Shown here: one piece after another, positions 50,677 to 59,765 of the stretch
How the letters are laid out: each line of letters opens with the position of its first letter
Numbering within the stretch: the first letter of the stretch is position 1
Notes under the pieces: model-generated
What the model was told of the DNA's origin: nothing
Databases searched by the model: none
The model's input: the letters and a program-made list of their open reading frames with translations, nothing else
NCBI GenBank assembly: GCA_022511265.1
Contig: JAFLRX010000001.1
Coordinates: 107,005-171,004, forward strand
Length of the DNA: 64,000 nucleotides
Source: Eubacterium sp.
Lineage (GTDB): Bacteria > Bacillota > Clostridia > Oscillospirales > Ruminococcaceae
Direction of reading: 5' to 3'
Position numbers and translations under genes: made by a program

Positions 50677-50785
50677 AAATCCGTCTGCGACGGAATAAAT
50701 CCACCTTCGACGGATGAAATCCTTTGGGACGAAATCCCGCTTTGCGGGGTGATGTAATCCACGCCATACCGGCGCGTTTTTATTT
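50677..50785 (+). repeat. Cluster of mini-hairpins separated by AAATCC
   Basis: Four to five units of about 20 bases, each beginning AAATCC or TAATCC and containing a small stem: CCGTC/GACGG, CCACC/GACGG (imperfect), CCCGC/GCGGG, and CGCC/GGCG followed by TTTTTATTTT. It lies between the tRNA terminator and the PFOR promoter. The pattern suggests a dispersed genomic repeat rather than a gene; the last unit could act as another terminator. Confidence 0.65.
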
Positions 50786-50841
50786 TGCAGAAATACCATA
50801 ATAATATGGTAAAAGTATATAAAATCATAACCTGATACTGC

Positions 50842-50870
50842 TTGACAGCAGTACATATTTATGATATAAT
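50842..50870 (+). promoter_or_regulatory. Perfect consensus promoter of the PFOR gene
   Basis: TTGACA (50842-50847), 17-base spacer, TATAAT (50865-50870). The leader is about 52 bases, with AAAGGAGG before the ATG. Confidence 0.93.
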
Positions 50871-50928
50871 TATAACAATTCAGTATGGGTAATTATGCCC
50901 ATGCAAAAAATAAAGGAGGCCTATTCCA

Positions 50929-53900
50929 ATGGGAAGACAAAAACTCACTATGGATGGTAATAACGCTGCCGGACACGTGTCATACGCGTTTACCGACGTT
51001 GCGGCTATTTACCCCATAACCCCTTCCTCCGTCATGGCTGAGGTTACTGATGCCTGGGCTACTGCCGGAAGAAAGAACATCTTTGGACAGGAAGTCAATG
51101 TTGTAGAAATGCAGTCCGAGGCGGGCGCGGCCGGCGCCGTTCACGGCTCTCTGGCAGCAGGTGCATGCACCACTACTTACACAGCTTCTCAGGGATTACT
51201 GCTGATGATCCCGAATATGTATAAAATCGCAGGCGAGCTGCTGCCCAGCGTTATCCACGTTTCCGCACGTGCGCTGGCATCTCACGCACTCTCCATCTTC
51301 GGCGACCACAGCGACGTTTACGCATGTCGTCAGACAGGCTACGCAATGCTTTGCTCCACCAACCCTCAGGAGGTTATGGACCTCGGCGCGGTAGCACATC
51401 TGTCTACATATAAGGCAAGAGTTCCTTTCCTGCATTTCTTCGACGGTTTCAGAACCTCTCACGAGATTCAGAAGATCGAAGTATGGGATTATGACACTCT
51501 CGACAAGATGATCGACCATGACGCTGTTGATGCATTCCGCAGCAGAGCGCTCAACCCCGAGCATCCCGTTCTCCACGGTACCGCTCAGAACCCCGACATC
51601 TTCTTCCAGGCAAGAGAGGCAAGCAACAAGTACTATGATGCTACTCCCGCTATTGTTCAGGAATACATGGACAAGGTAAACGCTGAGATAGGCACCGATT
51701 ACAAGCTGTTCAACTACTACGGCGCACCCGACGCTGAACAGGTAATCATCGCTATGGGTTCGGTTTGCGACACCATCGAAGAGACTATCGACTATATGCT
51801 GGCACAGGGCAAGAAGGTTGGTCTTGTTAAGGTTAGACTTTACAGGCCCTTCTCTGTTGACGCTTTCGTTGACGCTATCCCTGCTACCGTTAAGAAGATA
51901 ACCGTTCTTGACAGAACTAAGGAACCCGGCGCGCTGGGCGAGCCTCTGTACCTCGACGTTGTTGCTGCTCTTAACCAGAAGGGCAAGTTCACCGATGTTC
52001 CGGTATACAGCGGACGTTACGGTCTCGGTTCTAAGGACTGCAACCCCTCGCACATTATCGCAGTTTATAACAATACCGACAAGAAAAAGTTCACTGTCGG
52101 CATCGAGGATGATGTTACCGGTCTTTCTCTGCCCATCGGCGAGAACCCCAACACCACCCCCGAGGGTACCACCTGCTGCAAGTTCTGGGGTCTCGGCTCT
52201 GACGGTACCGTTGGTGCTAACAAGAACTCTATCAAGATCATCGGCGACCACACCGATATGTACGCGCAGGCGTACTTCGCATACGACTCCAAGAAGTCCG
52301 GCGGCGTAACCATTTCTCACCTGCGTTTCGGTAAGTCTCCTATCAAGTCCACTTACTTTGTAAACAAGGCTAACTTCGTTGCCTGCCATAACCCCTCCTA
52401 CATCGACAAGTACGATATGGTTGAGGACGTTATCCCCGGCGGCTCGTTCCTGCTTAACTGCCAGTGGACTGTTGACGAGCTTGACGAGAAGCTCCCCGCT
52501 CCCGTTAAGGCTTACATCGCTAAGAACAACATCAACTTCTATATCATAAACGCTATTCAGGTAGCTAAGGAGATCGGTCTGGGCAACAAGACCAACACCG
52601 TGCTTCAGTCCGCATTCTTCTCCATAGCTAACATCATCCCCGCTGAGCAGGCTGTTGAATACATGAAGCAGGCTGCATACAAGTCCTTCGCTAAGAAGGG
52701 TGAGGATATCGTTAACATGAACTACGCCGCTATCGAAAGAGGCGCAGGCGAAGTTATCAAGGTTGACGTTCCCGCAAGCTGGGCTGACGCTGAGGGTACT
52801 CTCCCCGTTAACGTTGCAGAAGGCAGCAGAAAGGATCTTGTTGATTTCGTAAACAACATCCTTATACCTGTAAACGCACAGCGTGGCGACAAGCTGCCGG
52901 TATCCACCTTCGTTGATATGGCAGATGGTACTTTCCCGCAGGGTTCTGCTGCATACGAAAAGCGCGGCATCGCTGTTGACGTTCCCGAGTGGATTCCCGA
53001 GAACTGCATCCAGTGTAACCAGTGCTCGTTCGTTTGCCCGCACGCGGTTATCCGTCCTGTAGTTCTGTCTGAAGAAGAGGCTGCTAACGCACCCGCTGCT
53101 ACTCAGGCTAAGGACGCTACCGGTCTTCCCGGTCTTAAGTTTGCTATGGTTACCTCCGTACTCGACTGCACAGGCTGCGGCGCGTGCGTACAGGTTTGCC
53201 CGGCTAAGAATAAGGCTCTCGTTATGAAGCCGCTTGATTCTCAGCTCGAGCAGCAGGCTGCATTCGACTACTCACTGACTGTATCGGATAAGCCCGAAGT
53301 TGCTGAGAAGTTCAAGGAAACCACCGTTAAGGGCTCGCAGTTCAAGCAGCCGCTGCTGGAATTCTCCGGCGCATGCGCAGGCTGTGGTGAGACACCTTAC
53401 GCTAAGCTGATAACCCAGCTGTTCGGCGACAGAATGTACATCGCCAACGCTACCGGCTGTTCCTCCATCTGGGGCGGCTCCGCTCCTTCGACCCCCTACA
53501 CCGTAAACAAGGAAGGCAAGGGTCCGGCTTGGGGCAACTCGCTGTTTGAGGATAACGCAGAGTACGGTTTGGGTATGTTCATCGCTCAGGATACCCTGAG
53601 AGGCAGAGCACAGGCTCAGCTGAAGGCTCTCTATGAGCAGGCAGAGAACCCTGATGTTAAGGCTAAGATAGACGCTTACTTTGAGACAGTAAACGACGGC
53701 AAGGCAAACGCGGCAGCTACCAAGGAGCTGGTTGCAGCTCTCGAGGGTTGCCCATGCGACAAGCCCGAAAAGCTTGCTGTTCTTAAGGCTAAAGACTTCC
53801 TCGCTAAGAAGTCCAACTGGATCTTCGGCGGCGACGGCTGGGCATACGATATCGGTTACGGCGGTGTTGACCATGTTCTCGCATCCGGCAAGAACGTTAA

Positions 53901-54468
53901 CGTATTCGTATTCGATACCGAGGTTTACTCCAACACCGGCGGTCAGGCATCCAAGGCTACCAACATCGGTGCGGTTGCACAGTTCGCAGCAGGCGGTAAG
54001 GATGTTAAGAAGAAGGATCTCGCCGGCATCGCTATGAAGTACGGTTACGTATATGTAGCACAGATCGCTATGGGCGCAGATATGAACCAGTGCCTTAAGG
54101 CAATCGCCGAGGCTGAGGCTTATGACGGTCCGTCACTAGTAATCGCTTACGCTCCGTGTATCAACCACGGCATCAAGGGCGGTCTTACCATCGCTCAGAA
54201 GGTTGAGAAGGAAGCTGTACAGGCAGGTTACTGGCATCTGTTCAGATACAACCCCGCTGCTCCCGAGGGAACCAATCCGTTCTCGCTGGACAGCAAGGCT
54301 CCTACCGGAGACTACAAGGAGTTCATGATGAGAGAGGTTCGTTACAACTCCCTCATGCGTGCTAACCCCGACAGAGCTAACGCACTGTTCGATAAGGCGG
54401 TTGCAAACTCCAAGCAGCGTTATGATGACCTGGTTGGTCTGGTTGACTACTACGCTCCCAAGAACTAA
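50929..54468 (+). CDS. nifJ: Pyruvate:ferredoxin (flavodoxin) oxidoreductase
   Basis: The 1179-residue single-chain PFOR oxidises pyruvate and CoA to acetyl-CoA and CO2, reducing ferredoxin; central to anaerobic sugar metabolism. Domains in order: N-terminal pyrimidine-binding domain (MDGNNAAGHVSYAFTDVAAI, PITPSSVMAE), CoA/transketolase-like domain, the gamma region, two ferredoxin-type clusters CIQCNQCSFVCPHA and CTGCGACVQVCPAKN, then the thiamine diphosphate domain with CAGCGETPY (proximal cluster) and GGDGWAYDIGYGG. Codons are strikingly biased (GCT, GTT, AAG, AAC, TTC), unlike neighbours, indicating very high expression, as does the perfect promoter. Also known as por or nifJ; a role in nitrogen fixation is not implied. 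Confidence 0.97.
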   Translation: MGRQKLTMDGNNAAGHVSYAFTDVAAIYPITPSSVMAEVTDAWATAGRKNIFGQEVNVVEMQSEAGAAGAVHGSLAAGACTTTYTASQGLLLMIPNMYKIAGELLPSVIHVSARALASHALSIFGDHSDVYACRQTGYAMLCSTNPQEVMDLGAVAHLSTYKARVPFLHFFDGFRTSHEIQKIEVWDYDTLDKMIDHDAVDAFRSRALNPEHPVLHGTAQNPDIFFQAREASNKYYDATPAIVQEYMDKVNAEIGTDYKLFNYYGAPDAEQVIIAMGSVCDTIEETIDYMLAQGKKVGLVKVRLYRPFSVDAFVDAIPATVKKITVLDRTKEPGALGEPLYLDVVAALNQKGKFTDVPVYSGRYGLGSKDCNPSHIIAVYNNTDKKKFTVGIEDDVTGLSLPIGENPNTTPEGTTCCKFWGLGSDGTVGANKNSIKIIGDHTDMYAQAYFAYDSKKSGGVTISHLRFGKSPIKSTYFVNKANFVACHNPSYIDKYDMVEDVIPGGSFLLNCQWTVDELDEKLPAPVKAYIAKNNINFYIINAIQVAKEIGLGNKTNTVLQSAFFSIANIIPAEQAVEYMKQAAYKSFAKKGEDIVNMNYAAIERGAGEVIKVDVPASWADAEGTLPVNVAEGSRKDLVDFVNNILIPVNAQRGDKLPVSTFVDMADGTFPQGSAAYEKRGIAVDVPEWIPENCIQCNQCSFVCPHAVIRPVVLSEEEAANAPAATQAKDATGLPGLKFAMVTSVLDCTGCGACVQVCPAKNKALVMKPLDSQLEQQAAFDYSLTVSDKPEVAEKFKETTVKGSQFKQPLLEFSGACAGCGETPYAKLITQLFGDRMYIANATGCSSIWGGSAPSTPYTVNKEGKGPAWGNSLFEDNAEYGLGMFIAQDTLRGRAQAQLKALYEQAENPDVKAKIDAYFETVNDGKANAAATKELVAALEGCPCDKPEKLAVLKAKDFLAKKSNWIFGGDGWAYDIGYGGVDHVLASGKNVNVFVFDTEVYSNTGGQASKATNIGAVAQFAAGGKDVKKKDLAGIAMKYGYVYVAQIAMGADMNQCLKAIAEAEAYDGPSLVIAYAPCINHGIKGGLTIAQKVEKEAVQAGYWHLFRYNPAAPEGTNPFSLDSKAPTGDYKEFMMREVRYNSLMRANPDRANALFDKAVANSKQRYDDLVGLVDYYAPKN

Positions 54469-54620
54469 TTTTAAATGAAATACCCAAAGCCGAAAAGTGA
54501 AAACAGAATAGGTTTTACGTCCCCTCGACATTGATCGGGGGGATTATTTTGCGGGAGAAAGAAAACTCAAAAGCTAAAACAATATGATAACCTAAGATGA
54601 ACACTCATAAAAGAAAAATT

Positions 54621-54653
54621 CCCCCTAAGCGGTTTTTAAAGCCGCTTAGGGGG
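54621..54653. terminator. Bidirectional terminator between PFOR and methyltransferase
   Basis: Twelve-base perfect stem CCCCCTAAGCGG / CCGCTTAGGGGG, nine-base loop. T5 tail on the minus strand; TTGGTTT on plus. A weaker stem lies earlier at about 54522-54542 (CCCCTCGA region), possibly the first PFOR terminator. Confidence 0.85.
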
Positions 54654-54696
54654 TTGGTTTATTATTCAGTTGTTCACAAAATCGAAATCTGCAACT

Positions 54697-55464
54697 TTAT
54701 AGTTTTCTTGCTTTAAAGCATACTGAAATCGGAATCATTTTCGCCTTTAGGGTTTTGTCAGTTATTTCGGCTGATTCAGTTGTATCATCAACATTTTGTT
54801 CTATCATTTGTTCAATTGCAAAACCTGCATTAGCTAACGCATTAACATATGTTGATATTTTTCTGTTGCATAGAATAATCTCACTATCGTCAACAGGCAT
54901 TGTAAAGTATTCCTCATCAAAATAACTTTTATGGAAAACCAATTTACCGTTTTCAATTACTTCTCTGCGTTCTTCACGTGAAAATCCTACACAATAGTAT
55001 AACGTATGGTGCCAACTGAAAATGAAGATGCCATCCTTTTTTAAGTATGAGGCAATTTTATTAAATGTACCCTGTAAATCAGTTGTCCAACCAATTCCGT
55101 ATATAGAATATACATAATCAAAGTATTCTTTAGGAATATCGAGTTCCGCCTCCATAGGCGAACATATTAGATTAGCAGAATAGCCATTTTCAGAGAGAAG
55201 CCTTTTTGCATTATCAAGTTGTTTTTGCGACAAGTCAACACCCCAAAGCTCACCTGCATTTCTATCTGCATGATATTTTAATGAATGTCCACTGCCACAA
55301 CAGATTTCCAATATTCTCTTACCCGATACATCTCCAAATAAATGCAGGTCGTTCTCTGTTACAAACTTCACTCCATACTCCGGCAAAGCCGTTGTTCCAA
55401 ACCACAAGTCAGCGTTTTCATTCCAATAGTTTTGATTATTTTTAATAATTTGATTGACATCCAT
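54697..55464 (-). CDS. Class I SAM-dependent methyltransferase (UbiE/Tam-like)
   Basis: A 255-residue methyltransferase: YWNENADLWFGTTALPEYG, motif I RILEICCGSGHSLKYH, motif II ELWGVDLSQKQLDNAKRLL, and FDYVYSIYGIGWTTDLQGTF. The group modifies small molecules; the substrate is unknown. It is clearly more AT-rich than neighbouring housekeeping genes, and sits alone between PFOR and the ribosomal operon with its own terminator, so recent acquisition is possible. The ATG follows AGGGGAA. Confidence 0.88.
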   Translation of the reverse strand: MDVNQIIKNNQNYWNENADLWFGTTALPEYGVKFVTENDLHLFGDVSGKRILEICCGSGHSLKYHADRNAGELWGVDLSQKQLDNAKRLLSENGYSANLICSPMEAELDIPKEYFDYVYSIYGIGWTTDLQGTFNKIASYLKKDGIFIFSWHHTLYYCVGFSREERREVIENGKLVFHKSYFDEEYFTMPVDDSEIILCNRKISTYVNALANAGFAIEQMIEQNVDDTTESAEITDKTLKAKMIPISVCFKARKL

Positions 55465-55557
55465 CTATATAATTCCCCTCTAAATCCCAATTTATCTTAC
55501 TCCCCATTATATCTTATCGCAACCATTTTGTCAATAAAACGCTGTTTTTTACATAAA

Positions 55558-55597
55558 TAAAAATCGGTTGCGGATATCTGATTCCGCAGCCGATTTT
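55558..55597 (-). terminator. Terminator after rplA
   Basis: Fourteen-base stem AAATCGGTTGCGGA / TCCGCAGCCGATTT (one G-U), eight-base loop, and T5 on the minus strand, 13 bases after the rplA stop. Confidence 0.9.
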
Positions 55598-55609
55598 TTA
55601 TTTAGCTAA

Positions 55610-56302
55610 TTATACACCGAACTTAACGGTATTTACCTTAACGCCGGGGCCCATAGTCGAGGAAACGGTGCAGCTCTTGAGGTAGGTACCCTTTGCAGCC
55701 GCGGGCTTAGCCTTAACTATAGCGTCCATAAGTGCGTTGAAGTTTTCGTCCAGCTTTTCCTTACCGAAAGAAGCCTTGCCTATCGGGCAGTGGATTATGT
55801 TGGACTTGTCAAGACGGTACTCGATCTTACCTGCCTTAGCGTCAGCAACTGCCTTTGCTACATCGGGGGTAACTGTACCTGCCTTAGGGTTAGGCATCAG
55901 ACCTCTCGGACCGAGAACCTTACCGAGACGTCCTACAACACCCATCATGTCGGGGGTTGCTATAACAACGTCGAAATCCATCCAGCCGTCGGTTATCTTC
56001 TTAACGGTGTCGTCGTCAGCAACGAAATCAGAGCCAGCGTCAACCGCTGCCTGGATCTTGTCGCCCTTTGCGAATACGAGGGTGCGTACCTTCTTACCTG
56101 TACCGTTGGGAAGTACAACCGCGCCTCTTACCTGCTGGTCAGCGTGACGGGAGTCAACGCCGAGTCTTACATGAAGCTCAACAGTCTCGTCAAACTTAGC
56201 CTTTGCGGTCTGGCAAACGAGATCAAGTGCTTCTACCGATTCATATGCTTTTGTGCTGTCAATCAGCTTTGCGCTGTCAGCGTATTTCTTACCATGCTTC
56301 AT
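55610..56302 (-). CDS. rplA: 50S ribosomal protein L1
   Basis: A 230-residue rRNA-binding protein of the L1 stalk, which also can repress its own operon. Segments: [60 protein letters not shown] with [13 protein letters not shown], and the C-terminal [14 protein letters not shown]. The ATG follows AGGAGG. It is the last gene of the rpmG-secE-nusG-rplK-rplA unit; rplJ and rplL do not follow. Confidence 0.98.
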   Translation of the reverse strand: MKHGKKYADSAKLIDSTKAYESVEALDLVCQTAKAKFDETVELHVRLGVDSRHADQQVRGAVVLPNGTGKKVRTLVFAKGDKIQAAVDAGSDFVADDDTVKKITDGWMDFDVVIATPDMMGVVGRLGKVLGPRGLMPNPKAGTVTPDVAKAVADAKAGKIEYRLDKSNIIHCPIGKASFGKEKLDENFNALMDAIVKAKPAAAKGTYLKSCTVSSTMGPGVKVNTVKFGV

Positions 56303-56351
56303 TAATTATTATCCTCCTTGTGGTCAAACGGAAATTTCCTCCCACTCAATA

Positions 56352-56777
56352 TCAGTCAACTACCTCTACGCCCATAGAACGTGCGGTTCCTGCGATCATC
56401 GACATAGCAGCCTCGATAGAGCCTGCGTTTAAGTCGGGCATCTTCTGCTGTGCTATCTGCTCAACCTGTGCCTTGGTTATCTTTGCAACCTTGGTCTTGT
56501 TGGGCGTGCCGGAAGCAGTCTCTATGCCGCAAGCCTTCTTGATAAGAACTGCTGCGGGCGGGGTCTTAGTAATAAATGAAAAACTTCTGTCAGCGTAAAC
56601 AGTGATGACAACAGGGATAATAAGACCTGCGTCGTTCTTGGTACGCTCGTTGAATTCCTTAGTAAAAGCCGGAATATTTACACCGTGCTGACCGAGCGCG
56701 GGACCTACCGGCGGAGCCGGTGTTGCTTTACCGGCGGGGATCTGTAATTTAATAAATCCAGTAACCTTCTGAGCCAT
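56352..56777 (-). CDS. rplK: 50S ribosomal protein L11
   Basis: A 141-residue protein of the GTPase-associated centre, needed for stringent-response sensing by RelA. Signature: [39 protein letters not shown], and the C-terminal RNA-binding domain [20 protein letters not shown] ending ARSMGVEV. The start follows GGAGGTAG. Confidence 0.98.
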   Translation of the reverse strand: MAQKVTGFIKLQIPAGKATPAPPVGPALGQHGVNIPAFTKEFNERTKNDAGLIIPVVITVYADRSFSFITKTPPAAVLIKKACGIETASGTPNKTKVAKITKAQVEQIAQQKMPDLNAGSIEAAMSMIAGTARSMGVEVVD

Positions 56778-56810
56778 TTAACTCTACCTCCAATAAAAAA
56801 CAATTTGAAC

Positions 56811-57332
56811 TTACATTTCAACCTTTTGTACTGACGAAATCTCAACCGTCGCGGGTGTCGGACGTCCGAACATCTGAACAGTTACACTGATGGTGCCGTT
56901 TGCCTCGTCTATCGAGTCAACGACGCCCTCAAATCCGTTCAGCGAACCGGAAACTATCTTCACGGTGTCGCCTGCCGCGAACGAGATCTCCGCAGACTTC
57001 TTTGCCATGCCGAGACTAGCTACCTCAGCATCGGTCAGGGGAATAGGCTTGGATCCGGGTCCTACAAAACCGGTAACGCCTCTTGTGTTGCGGCAGATGT
57101 ACCACGACTGATCGGTCATTACCATCTTTACATACACATAGCTCGGAAAGAGCTTGCTCTCGTATTCGTGAGTTTTGCCGTCTTTTTCTTCAACTATAGT
57201 CTCGGTGGGAACCATTACCTCTTCGATAAGGTGCTGTAAATTACCGTTTTCAACAAGCTTCATTATGTTGTTAGCAACCTTGTTCTCATAACCGGAATAG
57301 GTGTGAAGAATATACCATTTTGCCTCGGACAT
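56811..57332 (-). CDS. nusG: Transcription antitermination/elongation factor NusG
   Basis: A 173-residue NusG: NGN domain (KWYILHTYSGYENKVANNIM, then LFPSYVYVKMVMTDQSWYIC and RGVTGFVGPGSKPIPL) and C-terminal KOW domain (FAAGDTVKIVSGSLNGFEGV). It binds RNA polymerase and couples to ribosomes. The ATG at 57332 has AAGGAA at proper spacing; the ATG three codons earlier is too close to it. It follows secE by 28 bases. Confidence 0.97.
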   Translation of the reverse strand: MSEAKWYILHTYSGYENKVANNIMKLVENGNLQHLIEEVMVPTETIVEEKDGKTHEYESKLFPSYVYVKMVMTDQSWYICRNTRGVTGFVGPGSKPIPLTDAEVASLGMAKKSAEISFAAGDTVKIVSGSLNGFEGVVDSIDEANGTISVTVQMFGRPTPATVEISSVQKVEM

Positions 57333-57360
57333 TATGACCATTCCTTCCTGCTAAAAATAC

Positions 57361-57651
57361 TCAGCCTGTAACACTCATGCCAAGCGCTAAACGAAGCAGC
57401 GTGACAAATAACGTGTCAAGACCCCAAACAAAAATACCGGACACAACCAGCGTTATCAAAACGACCACGGTGTTGTTGAATACCGTCTTTCTGCTCGGCC
57501 ACACAACCTTTTTGAATTCGGATTTTGTGTCCTTGAAGTACTTTACGATAGACTTTTTCGGCTTTTTCGCAGCCGCAGCCTTTTGGCTCTTTTTCTCGTT
57601 AGCCTTCTTCGCTTTGAGCTCTTCCTTGCTCAAGGCTTTTTCCTTAGCCAT
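57361..57651 (-). CDS. secE: Preprotein translocase subunit SecE
   Basis: A 96-residue SecE. The first ~45 residues are lysine/alanine-rich (KANEKKSQKAAAAKKPKKSI), longer than in minimal SecE proteins, followed by the conserved amphipathic helix YFKDTKSEFKKVVWPSRKTV and a single C-terminal membrane helix (about residues 60-85). It clamps SecY in the plasma membrane. The ATG follows AAGGAGG. Located between rpmG and nusG as usual. Confidence 0.97.
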   Translation of the reverse strand: MAKEKALSKEELKAKKANEKKSQKAAAAKKPKKSIVKYFKDTKSEFKKVVWPSRKTVFNNTVVVLITLVVSGIFVWGLDTLFVTLLRLALGMSVTG

Positions 57652-57663
57652 ACAAAATCCTCC

Positions 57664-57813
57664 TTACTTAGTTTCTTTGTGCGGAGTATGCTTTCTGCAG
57701 AACTTACAGTACTTTGTCATCTCGATTCTGTCGGGATCGTTCTTCTTGTTCTTCTTGGTGTTGTAGTTCCGCTGTTTGCACTCTGTACACGCAAGCGTAA
57801 TCTTAACTCTCAC
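57664..57813 (-). CDS. rpmG: 50S ribosomal protein L33
   Basis: A 49-residue ribosomal protein: [20 protein letters not shown] at the start and [16 protein letters not shown] at the end, with two CxxC pairs making it the zinc-binding form. The GTG start follows AGGAGGTG. Too short for many gene callers. It overlaps the stop of a possible leader peptide by four bases (GTGA). First canonical gene of the secE-nusG-rplK-rplA operon. Confidence 0.96.
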   Translation of the reverse strand: MRVKITLACTECKQRNYNTKKNKKNDPDRIEMTKYCKFCRKHTPHKETK

Positions 57814-57896
57814 TTTTCGGCACCTCCTATTTTTTCCCTTTCGGGATAGCCTCCCTCATTTGCCTTAAACCCTTTGCCTAAGGCGGCGGAGTTCAT
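57810..57896 (-). CDS. Possible 28-residue leader peptide before rpmG
   Basis: An ATG frame with AGGTGA about eight bases upstream codes for 28 residues ([20 protein letters not shown] at the start, ending GGAEK) and stops at a TGA that overlaps the rpmG GTG as GTGA. The rpmG ribosome binding site lies inside it. The arrangement is that of a translationally coupled leader. I do not recognise the peptide. Confidence 0.45.
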   Translation of the reverse strand: MNSAALGKGFKANEGGYPEREKIGGAEK

Positions 57897-57952
57897 TTTT
57901 TATCACCTGTAAAAATAGGCGCAAAAAAATAAGCCCCTATTGAGGTACTATA

Positions 57953-57981
57953 ATGATAACACATTACAGCCTGTTTGTCAA
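57953..57981 (-). promoter_or_regulatory. Sigma-A promoter of rpmG-secE-nusG-rplKA
   Basis: Minus strand: TTGACA (57976-57981), 17-base spacer, TATCAT (57953-57958). The leader up to the rpmG start is about 130 bases and holds the possible leader peptide. Confidence 0.8.
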
Positions 57982-58029
57982 TAGGGAAACTTAAATTTCC
58001 GGAAAAATTTTTACATTTTTCTGAGCGGA

Positions 58030-58728
58030 TTACTTTTTGCTCTCTTTTTGGGCATGACGTGCGGCGAAAGCTATGCTCATATTCAGGAAAACTATCGTCA
58101 GTATCGTGCTGATTGTGCCAAACACACGATATGCATTTGTAACCTCCAATACATTGTCAACAGTCACATTAGAAGTCACAATTACAAGTCCGACCATATA
58201 TATTATATCTGCCAATATCGAGGCAAAAAACAGGATAACAGCTGATATCGGAAGTTGTTTAAGTGATATACGGTAAGCAAACACTGCAACAGCAAAAATA
58301 CAGATGCATAAAACTATAAATGACACTATATAAAGTAACGCAAAGATAATCATAGAATCAGTAAACAAACGTACAATTGCACTTATGAAATAACTTATCG
58401 CCAAATACAGCCCCGCAACAACCACAGCGCCGCCGACAGACTTTATCATAAGAAACGCCTTTAGCGGACGTAAATATGTAAGCGGGATAAGGAAACAAAG
58501 TCCGTACATTATCGCAATAACTATGTTATTACCGCTTATAAAGCTTAACATAACAAACATCACCAGTGCCGCCACCGCATGCCATATAATGATGCTCAGC
58601 ACAGGATGCTTCGGTCCTGTAAAGGTCTTGAAAAAGCCGGATATCCCCTTGCCTATTCCTTTGCAGACCTTAACAAAGGCGTTGGTTTCGTTTTGTACTT
58701 CGCCGGACTTTTTGATTTCATCGCTCAT
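58030..58728 (-). CDS. Polytopic membrane protein, Yip1-like layout
   Basis: A 232-residue protein with a charged N-terminal region (residues 1-40, containing CKGIGKGISGFFKTF) and about six membrane helices. The layout resembles Yip1/YckC-type clostridial membrane proteins but there is no diagnostic motif. It is the last gene of the ymfF-ymfH-lgt-folD unit, 16 bases after the small membrane protein. The ATG follows GAGGAAG. Function unknown. Confidence 0.7.
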   Translation of the reverse strand: MSDEIKKSGEVQNETNAFVKVCKGIGKGISGFFKTFTGPKHPVLSIIIWHAVAALVMFVMLSFISGNNIVIAIMYGLCFLIPLTYLRPLKAFLMIKSVGGAVVVAGLYLAISYFISAIVRLFTDSMIIFALLYIVSFIVLCICIFAVAVFAYRISLKQLPISAVILFFASILADIIYMVGLVIVTSNVTVDNVLEVTNAYRVFGTISTILTIVFLNMSIAFAARHAQKESKK

Positions 58729-58744
58729 TTTGACTTCCTCCTTA

Positions 58745-58936
58745 TTACCTCAACTTAAAATACAGTAGCAGCTGAAACGCTCCCAGCGCCGCCACCAGTG
58801 CCACTACAATTATCTGCGCCACGCCCCAGGTCGGCATCCTTATTATCAGAAAAATGCAGGCGGCGAGCAGCACCGCGGCGTTTATCAAAAACCGCTTCTG
58901 CCCTGCCTGCCGCCTGACAACAGGCTTTTTATTCAT
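58745..58936 (-). CDS. Small two-helix membrane protein
   Basis: A 63-residue protein: basic start (MNKKPVVRRQAGQKRF), two hydrophobic segments (about 17-33 and 38-60) and a short KLR end. The ATG lies inside the last codons of folD (8-base overlap), so its translation depends on folD. No family recognised. Confidence 0.65.
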   Translation of the reverse strand: MNKKPVVRRQAGQKRFLINAAVLLAACIFLIIRMPTWGVAQIIVVALVAALGAFQLLLYFKLR

Positions 58937-59765
58937 CTTGCAGCCGCTTAGCCTTCAGCGTGTTCTGCATCAGCATTGCTATAGTCATGGGACCGACGCC
59001 GCCGGGTACGGGGGTTATGTAAGAGCACTTCGGCGCGACCTCGTCAAACTTCACATCGCCGCACAGCTTGCCCTCGGCGTTGCGGTTCATACCCACGTCG
59101 ATAACTACCGCGCCGTCCTTTACCATATCGGCGGTAACAAAATCCGCCCTGCCGACTGCGCTGACTAAAATATCCGCGCGGCGGCACACTTCTGCAAGGT
59201 CTTTGGTGCGGGAATGGCAAACGGTCACCGTAGCGTTTTCGTGCAGCAGCAGCATCGCCATCGGCTTGCCGACTATATTAGAGCGGCCTATCACCACGCA
59301 CTCTTTGCCGCACACATCAGTACCGGTGCTGTGGATAAGCTCCATAACACCCGCAGGGGTACAGGGCAAAAACGCGTAATCGCCTATCATTATCTTTCCG
59401 ACATTTACCGCGTTGAACGCGTCAACGTCCTTCAGCGGAGAGATAGCCTCTATCACCTGCTTTTCGTCCAGATGCGCGGGCAGCGGCAGCTGACAAAGTA
59501 TTCCGTTGACGTTGTCTGCCTTATTCAGCGTGTCAATCAGCTCCAGCAGCTCTTGCTGAGTGGTCTCCTCAGGCAGTGCGTACTCGTATGACTTTATGCC
59601 GCAGACCTCGCAGGCTTTTTTCTTATTGTTTACATACACGCGGCTCGCCTGATTGTTGCCGACGATTATCACTGCCAGACCTATATCAAGCTTGTCACGC
59701 TCTATCTCGGCTCTTATCCGCTCTTTTACTGCAGCGGATACCGCTTTACCGTCTATAAGCTGCAT
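58929..59765 (-). CDS. folD: Methylene-THF dehydrogenase/cyclohydrolase FolD
   Basis: The bifunctional enzyme interconverts 5,10-methylene- and 10-formyl-tetrahydrofolate. The 278-residue protein shows VGNNQASRVYVNNKKKACEV with the catalytic tyrosine/lysine, ILCQLPLPAHLDEKQV, CTPAGVMELI, the Rossmann motif VVIGRSNIVGKPMAMLL, and TPVPGGVGPMTIAMLMQNT. It overlaps lgt by one base (TAATG) with GGAGGAAG upstream. Supplies one-carbon units for purines. Confidence 0.97.
   Translation of the reverse strand: MQLIDGKAVSAAVKERIRAEIERDKLDIGLAVIIVGNNQASRVYVNNKKKACEVCGIKSYEYALPEETTQQELLELIDTLNKADNVNGILCQLPLPAHLDEKQVIEAISPLKDVDAFNAVNVGKIMIGDYAFLPCTPAGVMELIHSTGTDVCGKECVVIGRSNIVGKPMAMLLLHENATVTVCHSRTKDLAEVCRRADILVSAVGRADFVTADMVKDGAVVIDVGMNRNAEGKLCGDVKFDEVAPKCSYITPVPGGVGPMTIAMLMQNTLKAKRLQDE

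Noticed and set aside
51196..53043. Open frame of over 600 codons on the minus strand inside PFOR
   Set aside because: It lies opposite the PFOR gene and arises from its strong codon bias; no family motif and no ribosome binding site.
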